This document shows, one piece after another, positions 1 to 12,000 of a stretch of DNA of 64,000 nt (positions are counted from its first letter, which is position 1; the number at the start of each line of letters is the position of its first letter). Both the position numbers and the translations under genes were made by a program. Origin of the DNA: Acanthaster planci. Lineage: Eukaryota > Echinodermata > Asteroidea > Valvatida > Acanthasteridae. The notes below the pieces were generated by a model. It searched no databases. It was not told the DNA's origin and worked only from the letters and a program-made list of their open reading frames with translations. The stretch covers positions 27,662 to 91,661 of the forward strand of contig NW_019091757.1 in NCBI RefSeq assembly GCF_001949145.1. Direction: 5' to 3'.

Positions 1-75
1 TGGGGTTGAAGTTGGGGTTAGGGTTAAGGTTGGGGTTGGGGTTGGGGTTGGGGTTAGGGTTGGGGTTAGGGTTAT
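1..75. repeat. Degenerate telomere-like (TTAGGG/TTGGGG) tandem repeat
   Basis: About 75 bases made of GGGGTT and GGGTTA hexamers in mixed order, ending abruptly at 'ggttatcaaac'. TTAGGG is the usual metazoan telomere unit; here TTGGGG variants dominate. It may be an interstitial telomeric tract, a subtelomeric edge or a simple G-rich minisatellite. The array continues off the left end of the window, so its length is unknown. Confidence 0.7.
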
Positions 76-2782
76 CAAACGTTTAAAATGTCTGCAGTAT
101 AGAAGTTTTCCCTAATATTTAACCCTCTTTAATCTTGCGCTATATACAAAGCAAACTGCAGAACTATGTTTGTGTGTGTTTTTTTGTTTTTGAATTAAAT
201 GCTAGACGAACTTTTGATACCATACAGTGACAACGTAAAATAACTGCAGCTATAGAACTTTCAATATCTTGGTAGATACGTTTGGAAATGATTTTTCCAT
301 TTTGCTATCTTGATACTTGTGAAGTCAGATGGTTTTGATACATATCCTAAACCTTTTTGAAAGTTATAAAAACTGAACAGGATCTAATCTCTAACGTGAA
401 ATTTCTGCTTTCTTCGTGGTCCTGTTATAGCTTAATAATTATTATCATAATCATATTTTTTTAAAGCAAAGGTATGTGTTTTTAAAATTGAAGTAAAAAG
501 TAAAAATGTAACATGATGCACGTTCCAGTAGGAATCTTGACTAGATGAACTGTAGTAAATTGACAATGAATTTTCCACATTATATTGCAACTAAACGGTC
601 AAAAATGTGACATTCTGATCAGATTCTGATAATAGATGCAGGGAAATGGAAATAAAGCCACATGTCTTGAGCCACTTAAAAAAATTTTGGAAGCCCTTTT
701 TTTGTGTGTCCAGCAGGTTGATGACCAAAATATACCACATAATTAATAACAGACGACTTCAGTCTGAGCTTCTTTACACTGCTCGGAGTTCAGGAATAAA
801 ATCGCACAGTTAACACCACAATGAAAGAATCCTCATCTCTAAAGACACGGTACGAATGTTAGAAACAAAGAATCAAGTAATCCTACTTGTTTTCATAAAT
901 TTACCATGTACATGCATGAAACATTTGAAAATACATCGAATGGGGCTTATGAAAAGAACCAGTGTCACATTAGAGTATCTGTGTTATTATAATACTCCGA
1001 GTAATATCCACATGGTATGTTTTTTTGCTGATACGAGATGCACAGTTCGGCTGATGAAGCTTAAGTTAAACCCACACGTGCTGAATGTGTTCGAACCTTA
1101 ACCATAAGCATTGACATTTTAGTGATCAATACTTATGTAAGCACTTGGGACGTGTTTATTAGCCTATAAACCTATGCAGCCGTGTTCAGGCCGGTGTTGT
1201 TCAACTTGCAATCTTCCGATGAAACATCAAGAGCAACATTTTAATTACAGCTTTTGCTCTTACCCGAAGTATATTCTTAAACACTGTTCACTCAGCCCCC
1301 TGTCAGAGAGCTGTGAAAAAAAACACAAGTTGTGTTCGGGTGGGACTCGGACACATAACCTCCCGCTTACTAGCGCAGACATCAGGAGCAAAAGCTGAGG
1401 TGAGCGAAAGAGCCAAACGCCCTCTTACGCTCTCGAAGCTGGTGAACCTAAGACCATTGAGCTTTTGCCATTTTGTATGAAACAGAGACAACAAGGAAAG
1501 AACTGTGGGAAGTTGTAAGCCTACTTTAATAGAATTCGCCATGACTACATGAAACCGACCGGGGAGACCATTTCAGTCGACTGTAAGTGACGCGAAAGCC
1601 TTGGGTGCGTTTCAGCCGCCTCTGTAAATGTTCAGTCTCTCAAACCAAGAACTCAACCTTAATTGGTCTACATCATCAATCTGTGCTGAGGAAGTAGGCC
1701 TCTGTAAACTGTGAGCCCCTAGGACAGCGGACCGTATCATGAATCAGGCCTCTCAAGGTATAAGTCGTCGTGTGAGGAAAGGTTGAGCTCTGCAATTGTT
1801 TGGTCCTCAAACTATGGACCTTAACATTAATTATATCACCATATGTACTGACAAAATGATTTTTATGTAGACTACGAGCCCTTTCAACAGTTGGCAAAGC
1901 CACCCGTTCACGTCCACTTCCTGAAAGCAACCAAGGGGTAAGCTAGGTATCATCCGACTGGTTGCGGTTGTCAAGAGGAAAATTGATCTTTGCGTCCCTT
2001 AGGAAACAATGAAGGAAACTATTTCTTCAAGGAAGGCAAAACGGAGAAGAAAAGGCTCAACGAAAAGAGGACAGAAATTTTGAAATTTACTTGTTTCCAT
2101 CGAGATCCTCTAGATCCAACCCTCTTCACTGCAGCGTGATTTGTCAGTCTGACTCTACTGACTACCCTCCCCGAAGACAGGTGTGGTCCTATTATTGTTG
2201 ACAGCCATACAACTGAAAAGAGTTCAGACCCCTTCCTATGTTGCGGCATCTTGATGGATTCACGCGTATGATTGGATCATGCCACCCAAAGAATTACTGA
2301 GAATGTATCTTGATGGCACGGCAAATAATCGCAGCCATCGTAGCACAGAGAGTTAAACTTGGGGGCAGTAAGGGGTGAACGTTTGGAGGTTACACCCCCG
2401 GGGAAAACATAAGTAGAGAGCAAATATCCTGAAACAGCAGCTTTGTCCAGGCAAAACTGCGGCTCCCCCATAAACTCTTTGTTAACACATTTCAAGAAAG
2501 TGTCGAGCTCTCATTTTTTCCGTTTTGCAGTTTTGTTTGCATGGCATAAAAAAACCTTCCGCTACAATTCTGTAAAGTAAGCAACAGCGTTTCAGCTAGG
2601 TGCTACCATGCTCAACGGTTTATAAAGATTTGGTTGGGTTCAGGATCGAAGTGACAGAATTCATTTGCATGCACTTTGGTCGAATGTGATCAAAGCAGCA
2701 AGCTGGAGAATGAAGTGGTGGTAGACGACCAATGCAGTACACTAAATGAAACACTGAATAGCATGTGCACTTAACGTGAAAA
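76..2782. other. Non-coding 3' flank of NLR-1
   Basis: No exon-like open frame with flanking splice sites was found on either strand. Frames here are short and uneven. Apart from a tRNA-like fragment near 1331-1392 nothing is recognised. The right part should contain the 3' UTR of NLR-1, but I could not place its poly(A) site. Confidence 0.5.
1331..1392 (-). repeat. tRNA-like (SINE-like) fragment
   Basis: On the minus strand a B-box-like 'tgtccgagtccca' (1341-1353) lies after an A-box-like 'gcgctagtaagcggga' (1361-1376). The spacing is too short and the arms do not fold into a cloverleaf, so this looks like a decayed tRNA-derived SINE head rather than a tRNA gene. Confidence 0.3.
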
Positions 2783-5700
2783 TTACTTGACAACGAGTCC
2801 ATTTTTCTCTGCCAGCGCTTTGAGTGAGTCCTTGATGCACCTCCTGTCCTTATATGACAGTAGACTGAATGCTAAGTTCAACTTTTTGAGATGTCTCAAC
2901 TCTTTCAACTGTGTGACCCATGAAGCTGCTGTGCCATTCAGAAAATTGGAAGAAAGATCCAATGCAACAAGATTTGGTACATCTCTGAGAGACTCGGCAA
3001 CTCGAGTCACATCATCTCCCTCCAGCGAGCAATATTTCAAACTAAGCTTCTTGAGATTTATCAGCCTCTTCAAATACTGGCTCCATACCGATGCGTTACT
3101 CAGGTTATTGCCGGCGAGATTCAATTCAATCAAGTTGGGTATGCAACTTAGCGACTCGACAATGTGTGAGATATCCTCTCCTTTCAAGTGGCAATCTCTG
3201 AAATGCAACTTGCGGATGTGTGGCAGCTGCTTCAGGTCTGGGCCCCATACATCTGCATTACCTCCCAGTAAGATGTTATTGGAAAGATTCCATTCAACAA
3301 AGTTGGGCAGATCGCACAGCGAGGCTACGATATTTTTCATGTCGTGGATTGACACCCAGGCCCCACTCATATCAAGGCTCCTTAAACTTCGCAAATATTG
3401 TAAGGACAGACACCACCACGGGCACACGTCTCTCATGTTAAACAAAAGGTCGATTCCCCTCTGCATTTTGGTAAGGTCCTGCGTGTCTTCCACTCTTAAG
3501 CCCAACGATGTCCTAGTTCCAGTTCCCGGCAGGTAGCTGTTGGAGGAAATGTTCAGTTCGAGGGAGTTGGTGAGATCCTTGAGAGCCCCGTTGATATACA
3601 CAATATCACGCCCTTTCAATGAGCAATTACTCAAGCCCAGTTTCTGCAGTTTCTTTAACTGCTGTAATCGCTTGTACCACTGGTCTGCTGTATGAGCTAG
3701 GTCACTACCAGAGAGGTTTAGTTCAACCAAGCTAAGATCACCCACTGCCTTAAGAACATGTACAGCATCGCCTCCTTTCAATGAGCAGTCACTCAAATCC
3801 AGCTTCTCTATGTGAGACAAAAGCCTTAAATGGTTGCACCACGAGGCTGCTGTACCAGCCATCTCTTTATTGCCAGAAAGGTTCAGTTCGGCCAAAACTG
3901 GCAGACTCGTTAATGTCTCCATCACACATTTGACGTCCTGTCCTTTCAATGAGCAGCGAGTCAAGTCCAGCGTCTTAAGGTTTGGCAACTGTATCACATG
4001 GCACCACTGTTCTCCAGTACCACCCAAGTCATTTCCATTAAGCTTCAGTTCGTCCAGTTCTGGCAAATCCTTCACCGACTCAGCCATAGCTTTGATGTCT
4101 TCTCCATGCAATGAGCAGTGACCCATGTTTAACTTCCGAAGTTTATGAAACTGTTTGAACTCCATACACCATGACGCCACAGTACCACCAAGGCATCCGT
4201 TGAAGGAAATATTCATTTCCTCCAAGTATGGTACACTCACAAGGGAATCTGAAATATGTCCCATAGCTTTTTCCGAAAGTGCACACCTTTCGAACCGTAC
4301 AGTATGCAAATTCGCCATTTCCTTCATGGCAACAGCTAAATCCTCGACACAAACTGTCAAATCCAAGCTTTCGAAGTCTAGTGTCTGTATCTTGGCAAGG
4401 TGTCGGGTGCCCCTCCCCGTTTCATGTTGTGAAACACGCTTCAGAAAATAGGCCATTGAGATCAGACGATCACTATCATTTTCACGACTGTCAAGGACAA
4501 TGTCCTCAGTTACGACTGCATCTATGAATTCCTTTGGAGGTAGAAACTTTGACTGACCCTCAAAGTAACAGTGTAGTGCCAGCTGACAGCGCATCGAGTC
4601 AAATGATAAGTCATCCCGAAACCTCTCCTGAAATTGCTTCAGTATCTCAGGCGTACATGCTGGGTTGACACCACAACAAAACCGAAGAAGATACTCCAAC
4701 CCTGCTACATGTTTCGACATGATTTGGTTGAGGGCTTTCTGAAATTCATCTACATCAACTCCCCATAGATTCTTCAAGTACTCAGCAGCGGCGAAATCCC
4801 GATATGTCAAGTGAATGAACTGTACTATGTTTTGAGTTCGCAGCCCTTTCTTGAGAACTCTCTGTTTGGTCAAAATGCCTGCTCGTAGCGCTATATCAAG
4901 CACACCTTGTTTAAAGTGACCATCCCTCAAAAAGATCCCTTGATCTTCGGAGAGAAGACCATGCTTTAAGCCAACCTCACCAATATCGGGGACAACGTTT
5001 GCTATTTCTTCTTCTGGTATGCCTTTTGATTTGAAGATGTAATCGACTGTGTCTTTGTACATGTCTGTCAGTGTCTCTGGGAGTGTCTCGTTCTCTCTCC
5101 ACAATAAGCAAACGAACAGTAGCAGCATTGGAGTCTTTGCTAATCGGGACAAGACGGCAGAAGAGCGAATCCTTTCCAAAATCCCCTCAGCCTGAGCTGA
5201 TTCCACAGACACATGGGCAAGCTCGTCCTTCTTCCTTCTGGCGAGCTTCGCGGCATCTTCCTTATTAACCTTGAAAAACTTGTGCACGTACTCAACAGCA
5301 TTGGCGTCACTGAACCCCAAGATCCTAACATGTGTGAAAGGTTCATGAACCAATTCCTTTGTTACCAGCCTGTCAAAATGGGAGGGGCGTGTTGAAACAA
5401 GTACAGTGCAGCCTCTAAATACCTTTCGACTCAGGATTTTTAGGACGGAGCCGAATGAGGATTCATCCAGCTTGGTAGCCACCAACTCATCAGAGCCATC
5501 CAGAAGAACGAGCACTTTTTTATCATCATTCTTAACATACTCTCTCAAGGCCACTTTCTCTATGTTTGCTTCTTCTTCTAAGAGTTGGTCAAAAACAGCC
5601 TCAATAAGATCTGAACTCTCCTCAAGAACTGACATTTTTAACTTGAAAAGAAGTTTATACTTCCTTAGTGTCTCACTGACACCGCAGGCCCAGTCATACG

Positions 5701-6057
5701 CCATTTTGTCAAAGAGTGTCGTTTTCCCCGTTCCGTGCAAGCCGTTTACAACCGCTACCAAAACAGGTTTACCCTCTTTTGTTTTAAAGAGAAAAATGTC
5801 CTCGTATGATTTCAGTCTAGTACCACTGAAACTTCCAGGCGCCAGACTAGTCTCCTTTAGTCTAACTGTACCCTTGGCAGCCCCAACTAACTGTACTTCT
5901 GTGAATGTATTCATGTGTTGCTTGTCGTCGAGGGCGCACGGAAGCGCGCCGACATAGCTACAAGATCCAATGTAACAAGTCCTTAGTGCATTTTCGCAGC
6001 TATCAGCGGCTTCATCGGTACGGCTGTGCGATCTTGGTCCACCGGATGGTTTTTGTG
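2783..6057 (-). CDS. NLR-1 last exon: NACHT + winged helix + LRRs
   Basis: Open frame from the acceptor tttgtttatag (exon begins at 6057) to TAA at 2785-2783, about 1090 residues. Walker A is GLHGTGKTT, Walker B is VLVLLDGSDEL, and the sensor-like RGCTVLVSTRPSHF follows. A conserved helical segment LLLFVCLLWRENETLPETL matches the NACHT-associated winged-helix region. The C-terminal half is about ten ribonuclease-inhibitor-type LRRs (LDLTRCSLKGQDV, LNLSGN and similar). An irregular insert ending in VCPWWC interrupts the LRRs and is shared with NLR-2. The protein ends ...EKNGLVVK. No disabling mutation was seen. The in-frame codons upstream of 6057 (start MINGQ) are intron read-through. Confidence 0.92.
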
Positions 6058-9000
6058 CTATAAACAAAGAGAAGAATACCTGTCCATTAATCAATCAGTG
6101 TTTAGCTAAGCAATCAGTCACGCGTCCATCCATTTACTTCAAAGTTGTATTCTAGAATCTAGAATAATACGAGTACCATTATATTGCAAAGGTACCAGGA
6201 TTGTGGGCATGCTGAATGTTCTGTGCAGCCCTAACCAATAATGAGCCCACACTCATTCTAGGTTGCTTGTTTTAGCAGTAAATCTCGATGAACCTATGTA
6301 AACATAACTGAGTCGGTCATCAAAAATTACAAAAAAGTATAAATTTCTTTTTAGTTCGAGTGCCAGACTCACACGAAATGCAGTGCCCTCGTGCTCTTTC
6401 CCTTGGAAGTAGATTAAAGGGGAAAGTCATACACCGTCCTCTAAAGGTTGTGTACAGGATTTGCAAGATCTCAAAACGGGGACTTTCGAATTTTCTCGAA
6501 ATATGTAAGTGTGAAGTAAGTACATCATAGTGTCAGACAATTTGTGAATTCTTACCGCCAGGAGTGCTGTCATTTTTTAAAAAAAAAAGCAAAATTTAAT
6601 TTTTTTCTAAAGATCGTTCGAAAAATACAGTTCGTTAAAATACCGTAACCGTGACCGTACCGTGACGGACGGCTTGAAAGAGTCTGTTTTAATGGGTAAT
6701 GCACTGCCAACGCGCCTTCAGTACGCTTAAACCTATTAGTAACTGATAAAACATTGATATATAACCATGCTTAGCGGCCTCAAAAGGTAATTCGGACTGG
6801 TTTGAAATTTAAGTTTCTTTATGAAACACAGAAGTTTACCTCCCGTGAATATATTATCGCGGCATCAACCCTTATTAGATAATGTTATGGCACTAATCAA
6901 TCATTGCTGCTCCTTTGGAGCTTCATAGCGAAGCGTGTTATTTTCGAACAAAATTTTCAATCTCGAGACATAAGCTTTACTTTTTTCAGGCACAGTAACT
7001 CTCACGCCAAAAAATGCAGGGATAGTTACCTCGTTTTAAGTGTTTATAATGATGGGTACTGTCGGTGTGTGGACGGTTTTTGAACGACGTAGGCCTACGT
7101 CGGAAGAGTGAATGGGCACCCGATCCGACTACCCACCGCTACTTGTAAGCGAGACCTGCGCAGCAAATTAGACTGCAACAACTGTGATGCTAGTATATTA
7201 TCGTATGATGCAATACAGTAGGCAAACTTATAAGTGAGGCTTGTTCGAGTCTTCTGCATGCAAACCTTTGAGACACTGACTAGCCTCACTTCTAAGTTAG
7301 CCTACTGTATTGCATCTTACGATAATAAAAAGTATCATCAGGGTTATTGCATGGCTATTTTGCTGCACATGCCTCACTTATAAGTAGCGCTGGGTAGTCG
7401 GTTCGGGTCACTGCAGTGAATTCTCTGCACGACGACACCGTGTTTTTTAACAAATTCTTAGCGTTGCATTGTTGAAGAAGAAAAACCTAAAGGTAAATGT
7501 GTCAACAACAATTACCCCACGAAGCCACTGAAAAAGAATGCATTTTTGAGGGCCATTTTGGTCTGCAGGTCGTACTCGCTAGTGCATCGTCTAGACACTC
7601 AGGAACGTCCTGTGGCCCATGGATTTTTATGACACAAATTACACGAGTTGAGCTTTGGGTTTTAAAAAGAGACAGTGTTTTTCTCGATTTTTCTCAAAGC
7701 AGTGAATTTTAAAAATGAAACAGGTCTGTGGAATGATACACAAAGTGAAACGTAAACCCCCAAATTGGCAAATTTTGACAAATGGCAGTATACGCAAATC
7801 CTATATACACTACATTTAATAATCGAAATGCATGCACTTCCCGCGTGGCATCACTAGACTGTTATCATGGCACCGTACCTTGTAGCATTAAGAGTGGATC
7901 CCCCGGCATGAAGATCTCCTCTGATGCTAGAATCTGGTGGAGGGCCTCGAGCTTGTACACGTCTGTGGGCTGTTTTTGTCTCCAGTTAACGAGAAGATGG
8001 AAGATTTGATCTACCACGTTATTGGGAAAGCTTGCATGAAGTACTGGTACTGTTTCAGGGCCAAAGCCTAGTTTCGTAGCCAGCTCAGGTAATTTCCGTG
8101 GGTCACATTGCAGAGATATTCCGTAGAGTATGTCATCAGTAGGTTCCTCTGGTTAAAAAAGGCGCAAGATACAATGACATGTCAGGCGCAGACACACCCA
8201 CCATCACACCAAGTGGAAATGTACGTTGTTCTCCATATCACCCCACCCATGTAAACACCAAACGTAACCCACAAATTGTCCTTGATTCGGATATAAAGAC
8301 CCAACACAAAGATGGGCCACACAAATGCTGCATTCGTAACCTTAATGTCTGCACTTGGAGCTTTGACAGAACGTCACTGATCAATTCTTTTACACGCCTT
8401 GGCATTCGTGTGTTTGGTTGTTTTTCTTTTGTAGGAGCCTTCGTCGAATAGTCTTTCGATAAGGGGTGACGAATCAATACAAAACGCAAATAGAACGAAA
8501 GACTAGAAAATCCTGGAAAATATAGTCACTTCACTGTAGAACATGTGTCTGTTCTCCCTAAAATCATGAACGTGTAAGCTCGTAAAAATCTTTGCAATAA
8601 AGTAACGTATTGCTGTTATTCCCGCCAAGAAAGTAGTTTGATCAATGTTGGGTTTTCAGGTTAATCCAACGCATCACCAATGCAGCTGGTGAATAAGGAT
8701 AAAGGTTACTGCAAGCCGTTAATTAACTTTAAAGCCCGTTTTGGGAGTACAATCTGGAACCTTTGTTAGTTCTAACAATGGAGCACGAATAATTGAATGG
8801 ATTTTCCCCCTTCACTAATCGGTTCAGTGTCGTTCGGTCAAAACTTTAGTCCTCAGAAAGTTGGGTTACGATGCAGCATTTTATGGCCCGGCTTTGTTAT
8901 GGGCCCTCCTAATCTAAAAGGAAAGAAAACATAGAATATAGGTCGGGCGTCAATCACTCCGCGGCAATCCAGCACATTTACTACAAGGATAAGACGATCT

Positions 9001-12000
9001 ATCATCATTGGTCGATACTGCAGATGGATGTGATCAAAGTACGGCTGCAACAACACACGGCCCGCGGTTGGCTAGAAGACACCGCTTTGAAACTTCACTG
9101 TCACCGTCTAAAATCTTATTCCGCTTTCCTGTCCCAACAATCCTTAAAGGGTTGACCATACGTTAGGTCAGATAAGCACTACAGGCCGTTAAAACGCATT
9201 TTGTACTGGCAGGGCTTCCCAGTTTATTGGCGTGACATATGTATTACATAATGCATGTATTACTGCCATGATTATTATTATAGTGACATTTTGCTTTAAT
9301 GAACGCCTCGCAGCTCAGTTGGGTAGGTGCATTTCATAAATTGGAAAATTGAGGTTAATTGCTGCAAAATGCAGCACCTCTCTGCTGTAAGAAAAATGAA
9401 AAATACAAATATGTCACGGCTACCGAGTACAAGTACAGCGAATTTTGTTCACGTGTTGGATGCTACTTTTAAAAGGTTTATCTTTTAGCATACCTCGTAT
9501 TTTTGCTGCAGCACCTGCCGTGCTTAGTTCTGACGTGTGCGGCCGTAAATCAGACAGCTGACCAGACTGGTCTGATGTGTCTTCGGGACCTCCGGTCAAT
9601 TCTGTACAAGTTCGATTTCAACAACCATCAATGAAGACCAGAAAATCAAGATACAAGAGGGATTGCTGAGTATTCCATACGGTAGAAATTGGTAAAAAAA
9701 AAGGAAAAAGTTAGCACAGTTGAAGTTTAAAACGACCAAGTGGGGTTATAAATTGACTTGATTTTAATTAAACAAAATTCGAAAAAAATCCCTCCATCTC
9801 TTGATAATCTAAGGGAGCTGTGGAACTATCCCCTCTTCCTACTCCATTCCTATATAAGAGACTAACCTTTTTGCAAGCCTAGATATAAAGCAAATAATAT
9901 TATGTATTGAACAGTGTGTACATGTTTACGATAATTTACCTTGTGGTTCTGCTGTAGCATCTTCAGCGGTTTGTTCCTGTGAGGGGCACGCTTGATTCCT
10001 CGATTTTTCACCGGGAGATGCCAGACTGCTCTGTTCTCTTTGTGGAGGTTCTGTAGAGAATCAAACAACGACAAAACAAAAGTTATAAGCGCACATCAAT
10101 TATCATTCACGGGATTTACTTAAAGAAAATCCTCATTCACCTTTTAATTGTATGTTCATTCCCAAGTATTTATTTCCCAAGTTTATCGTAAGGCCCAAAT
10201 ACAGCTACCTCGCAACTGAACAGCAAGATCACTTCTGCCAAGCTTTTCCAGTGCAGCGCAGAGACTATCCACTTGATTGTGGGGATATTTTCTTTTCCAG
10301 TAGTAAAGAACAACACCGTTAGCTATCGCATCGTCAACGTAGAACTGAGATACGAGGGCAGAGATTTCCGAGAAGGACAAGCCGAGGCTTTCAACCAACT
10401 CCTGCAGCGATATGTCACTCAGTTCATCTGCTATCGTTTCCAGCATCATGTCGGATATCTGTTCTGTAGTGATCAAAGAAAAAAATAGAGTAGTGACCTA
10501 CGGTAGAGCTTCACCCTTTGCCGACTGCATGATATACTTCCTTCGTCTCAGGTTATATCGGTAAAAAGTATTTAAAATGGAAGGAAAACAATATTAAAAT
10601 AGAACGTTGACTGGTTCTGCGACATACACAGCCTTGTTCATTAACGCATGGGCTTAGATCCCTGGGGATGTGGGTGAGGGTTTATGCCCCACTTCTAACT
10701 ACTAAATGCCATTGCATCAGAAGGAGTACTTCGTCCACTATCGAATGTGAAAGTTTAACAGATAAAACCGTTTACCGGGTGTTGTTGTGGAATCAGGGGT
10801 TTGCTGAGGTGACCTGCTTGGTTGCTTCTGTGACTCTTTTTTAGTGGAAAAGAGACCAAGACTAAACTGGTCCTGCGTCCGAGTAGGACCTGAAAACCAG
10901 CCAGTAAAGAGGTGAGAGTAAATACAACATTTTAATTCCATGTAGCAATTGCTTACACGTAGAGTTGATCTTACTTTCTCAACGTTTTCTCTTCACCCAC
11001 GTAATCAACCTGAAGATCACTCTGCTTGACAAAGCCCAAAACGGAAGCTCAAATTTCGATCATTTACCGAAAATACTTTTCATATTTTTAGTGATACAAA
11101 TTTCAACCCTAAAACTGTATACGGTTTCAGATCATAATTCCAGTGGCCCCCGTTTAATTAACTTTTATGCTAAATTGCCCAAAATGACCTGCATGTCATT
11201 CCAGACTCAAATACGGTATACATGTACCCTGGTATATCTAACCTGCATTTATGAACACTGAAGCTTCTTACTGTGATATTTGTGTACCATTTTCAAATCA
11301 CTCTTTGTGAAAATGTCAACACTTTTTGGAAATGGAAAAAAGATTCTGCTACGATTGGAAGGCCTAGGCGGGCCATACTTTACAATGTCTGTTATTTGTA
11401 ATGGCTGAGAAGAAATTTCAGTTGATATTGGTAAACACGGAAACTATGCAGTTTTGTTCTGTATAAAATTAACCTGGCAAGGTTTTAGATTAAACAGACG
11501 TAAACATTTTACCTTGCAATTCTCGGACTAGATCCTCTCTCCCAAAAGACTTCAAACCTGTGAACATCATATTCTCTAAGATGGTTTTATTCACATCGCT
11601 TGGAATCTCGAGCTCTCCACTCTGAAGTTTCACTAGTGCCTTGTGCAGTTTTTCAGGAGTTATTTCGTCTGCGAAAATTCATGAGTTAAATAGATAAATG
11701 TCACAAAACCACGATCAGAAGATATTCAAACTGAGCAAAAAGTTCTTATTTTCCGGGATCGTTGAGTTGTTATTTTCTACTTGGTTCAGCTGGGTCCTCA
11801 TACCATCCATAGGACATTTTCTGATGTTAAGCTTTCATAACTTTTAATTTTTACAGAAGCTCATTCTGCACCGTTCCATGTGACTACTTTTCATCGGATT
11901 GTACAACAGTTTGATTATGAAAGCAAAACACCAAAGAAATTACCAACGATTCCTTTTGTCTGTAACCAGAGATGTTTTAACGAACCAGTCCCCGACGTAT

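Noticed and set aside
2787-3536. 249-codon open frame on the plus strand across the LRR exon of NLR-1
   Set aside because: Antisense shadow of a repetitive LRR coding sequence; the translation has no domain, and similar shadows appear opposite the other two LRR exons.
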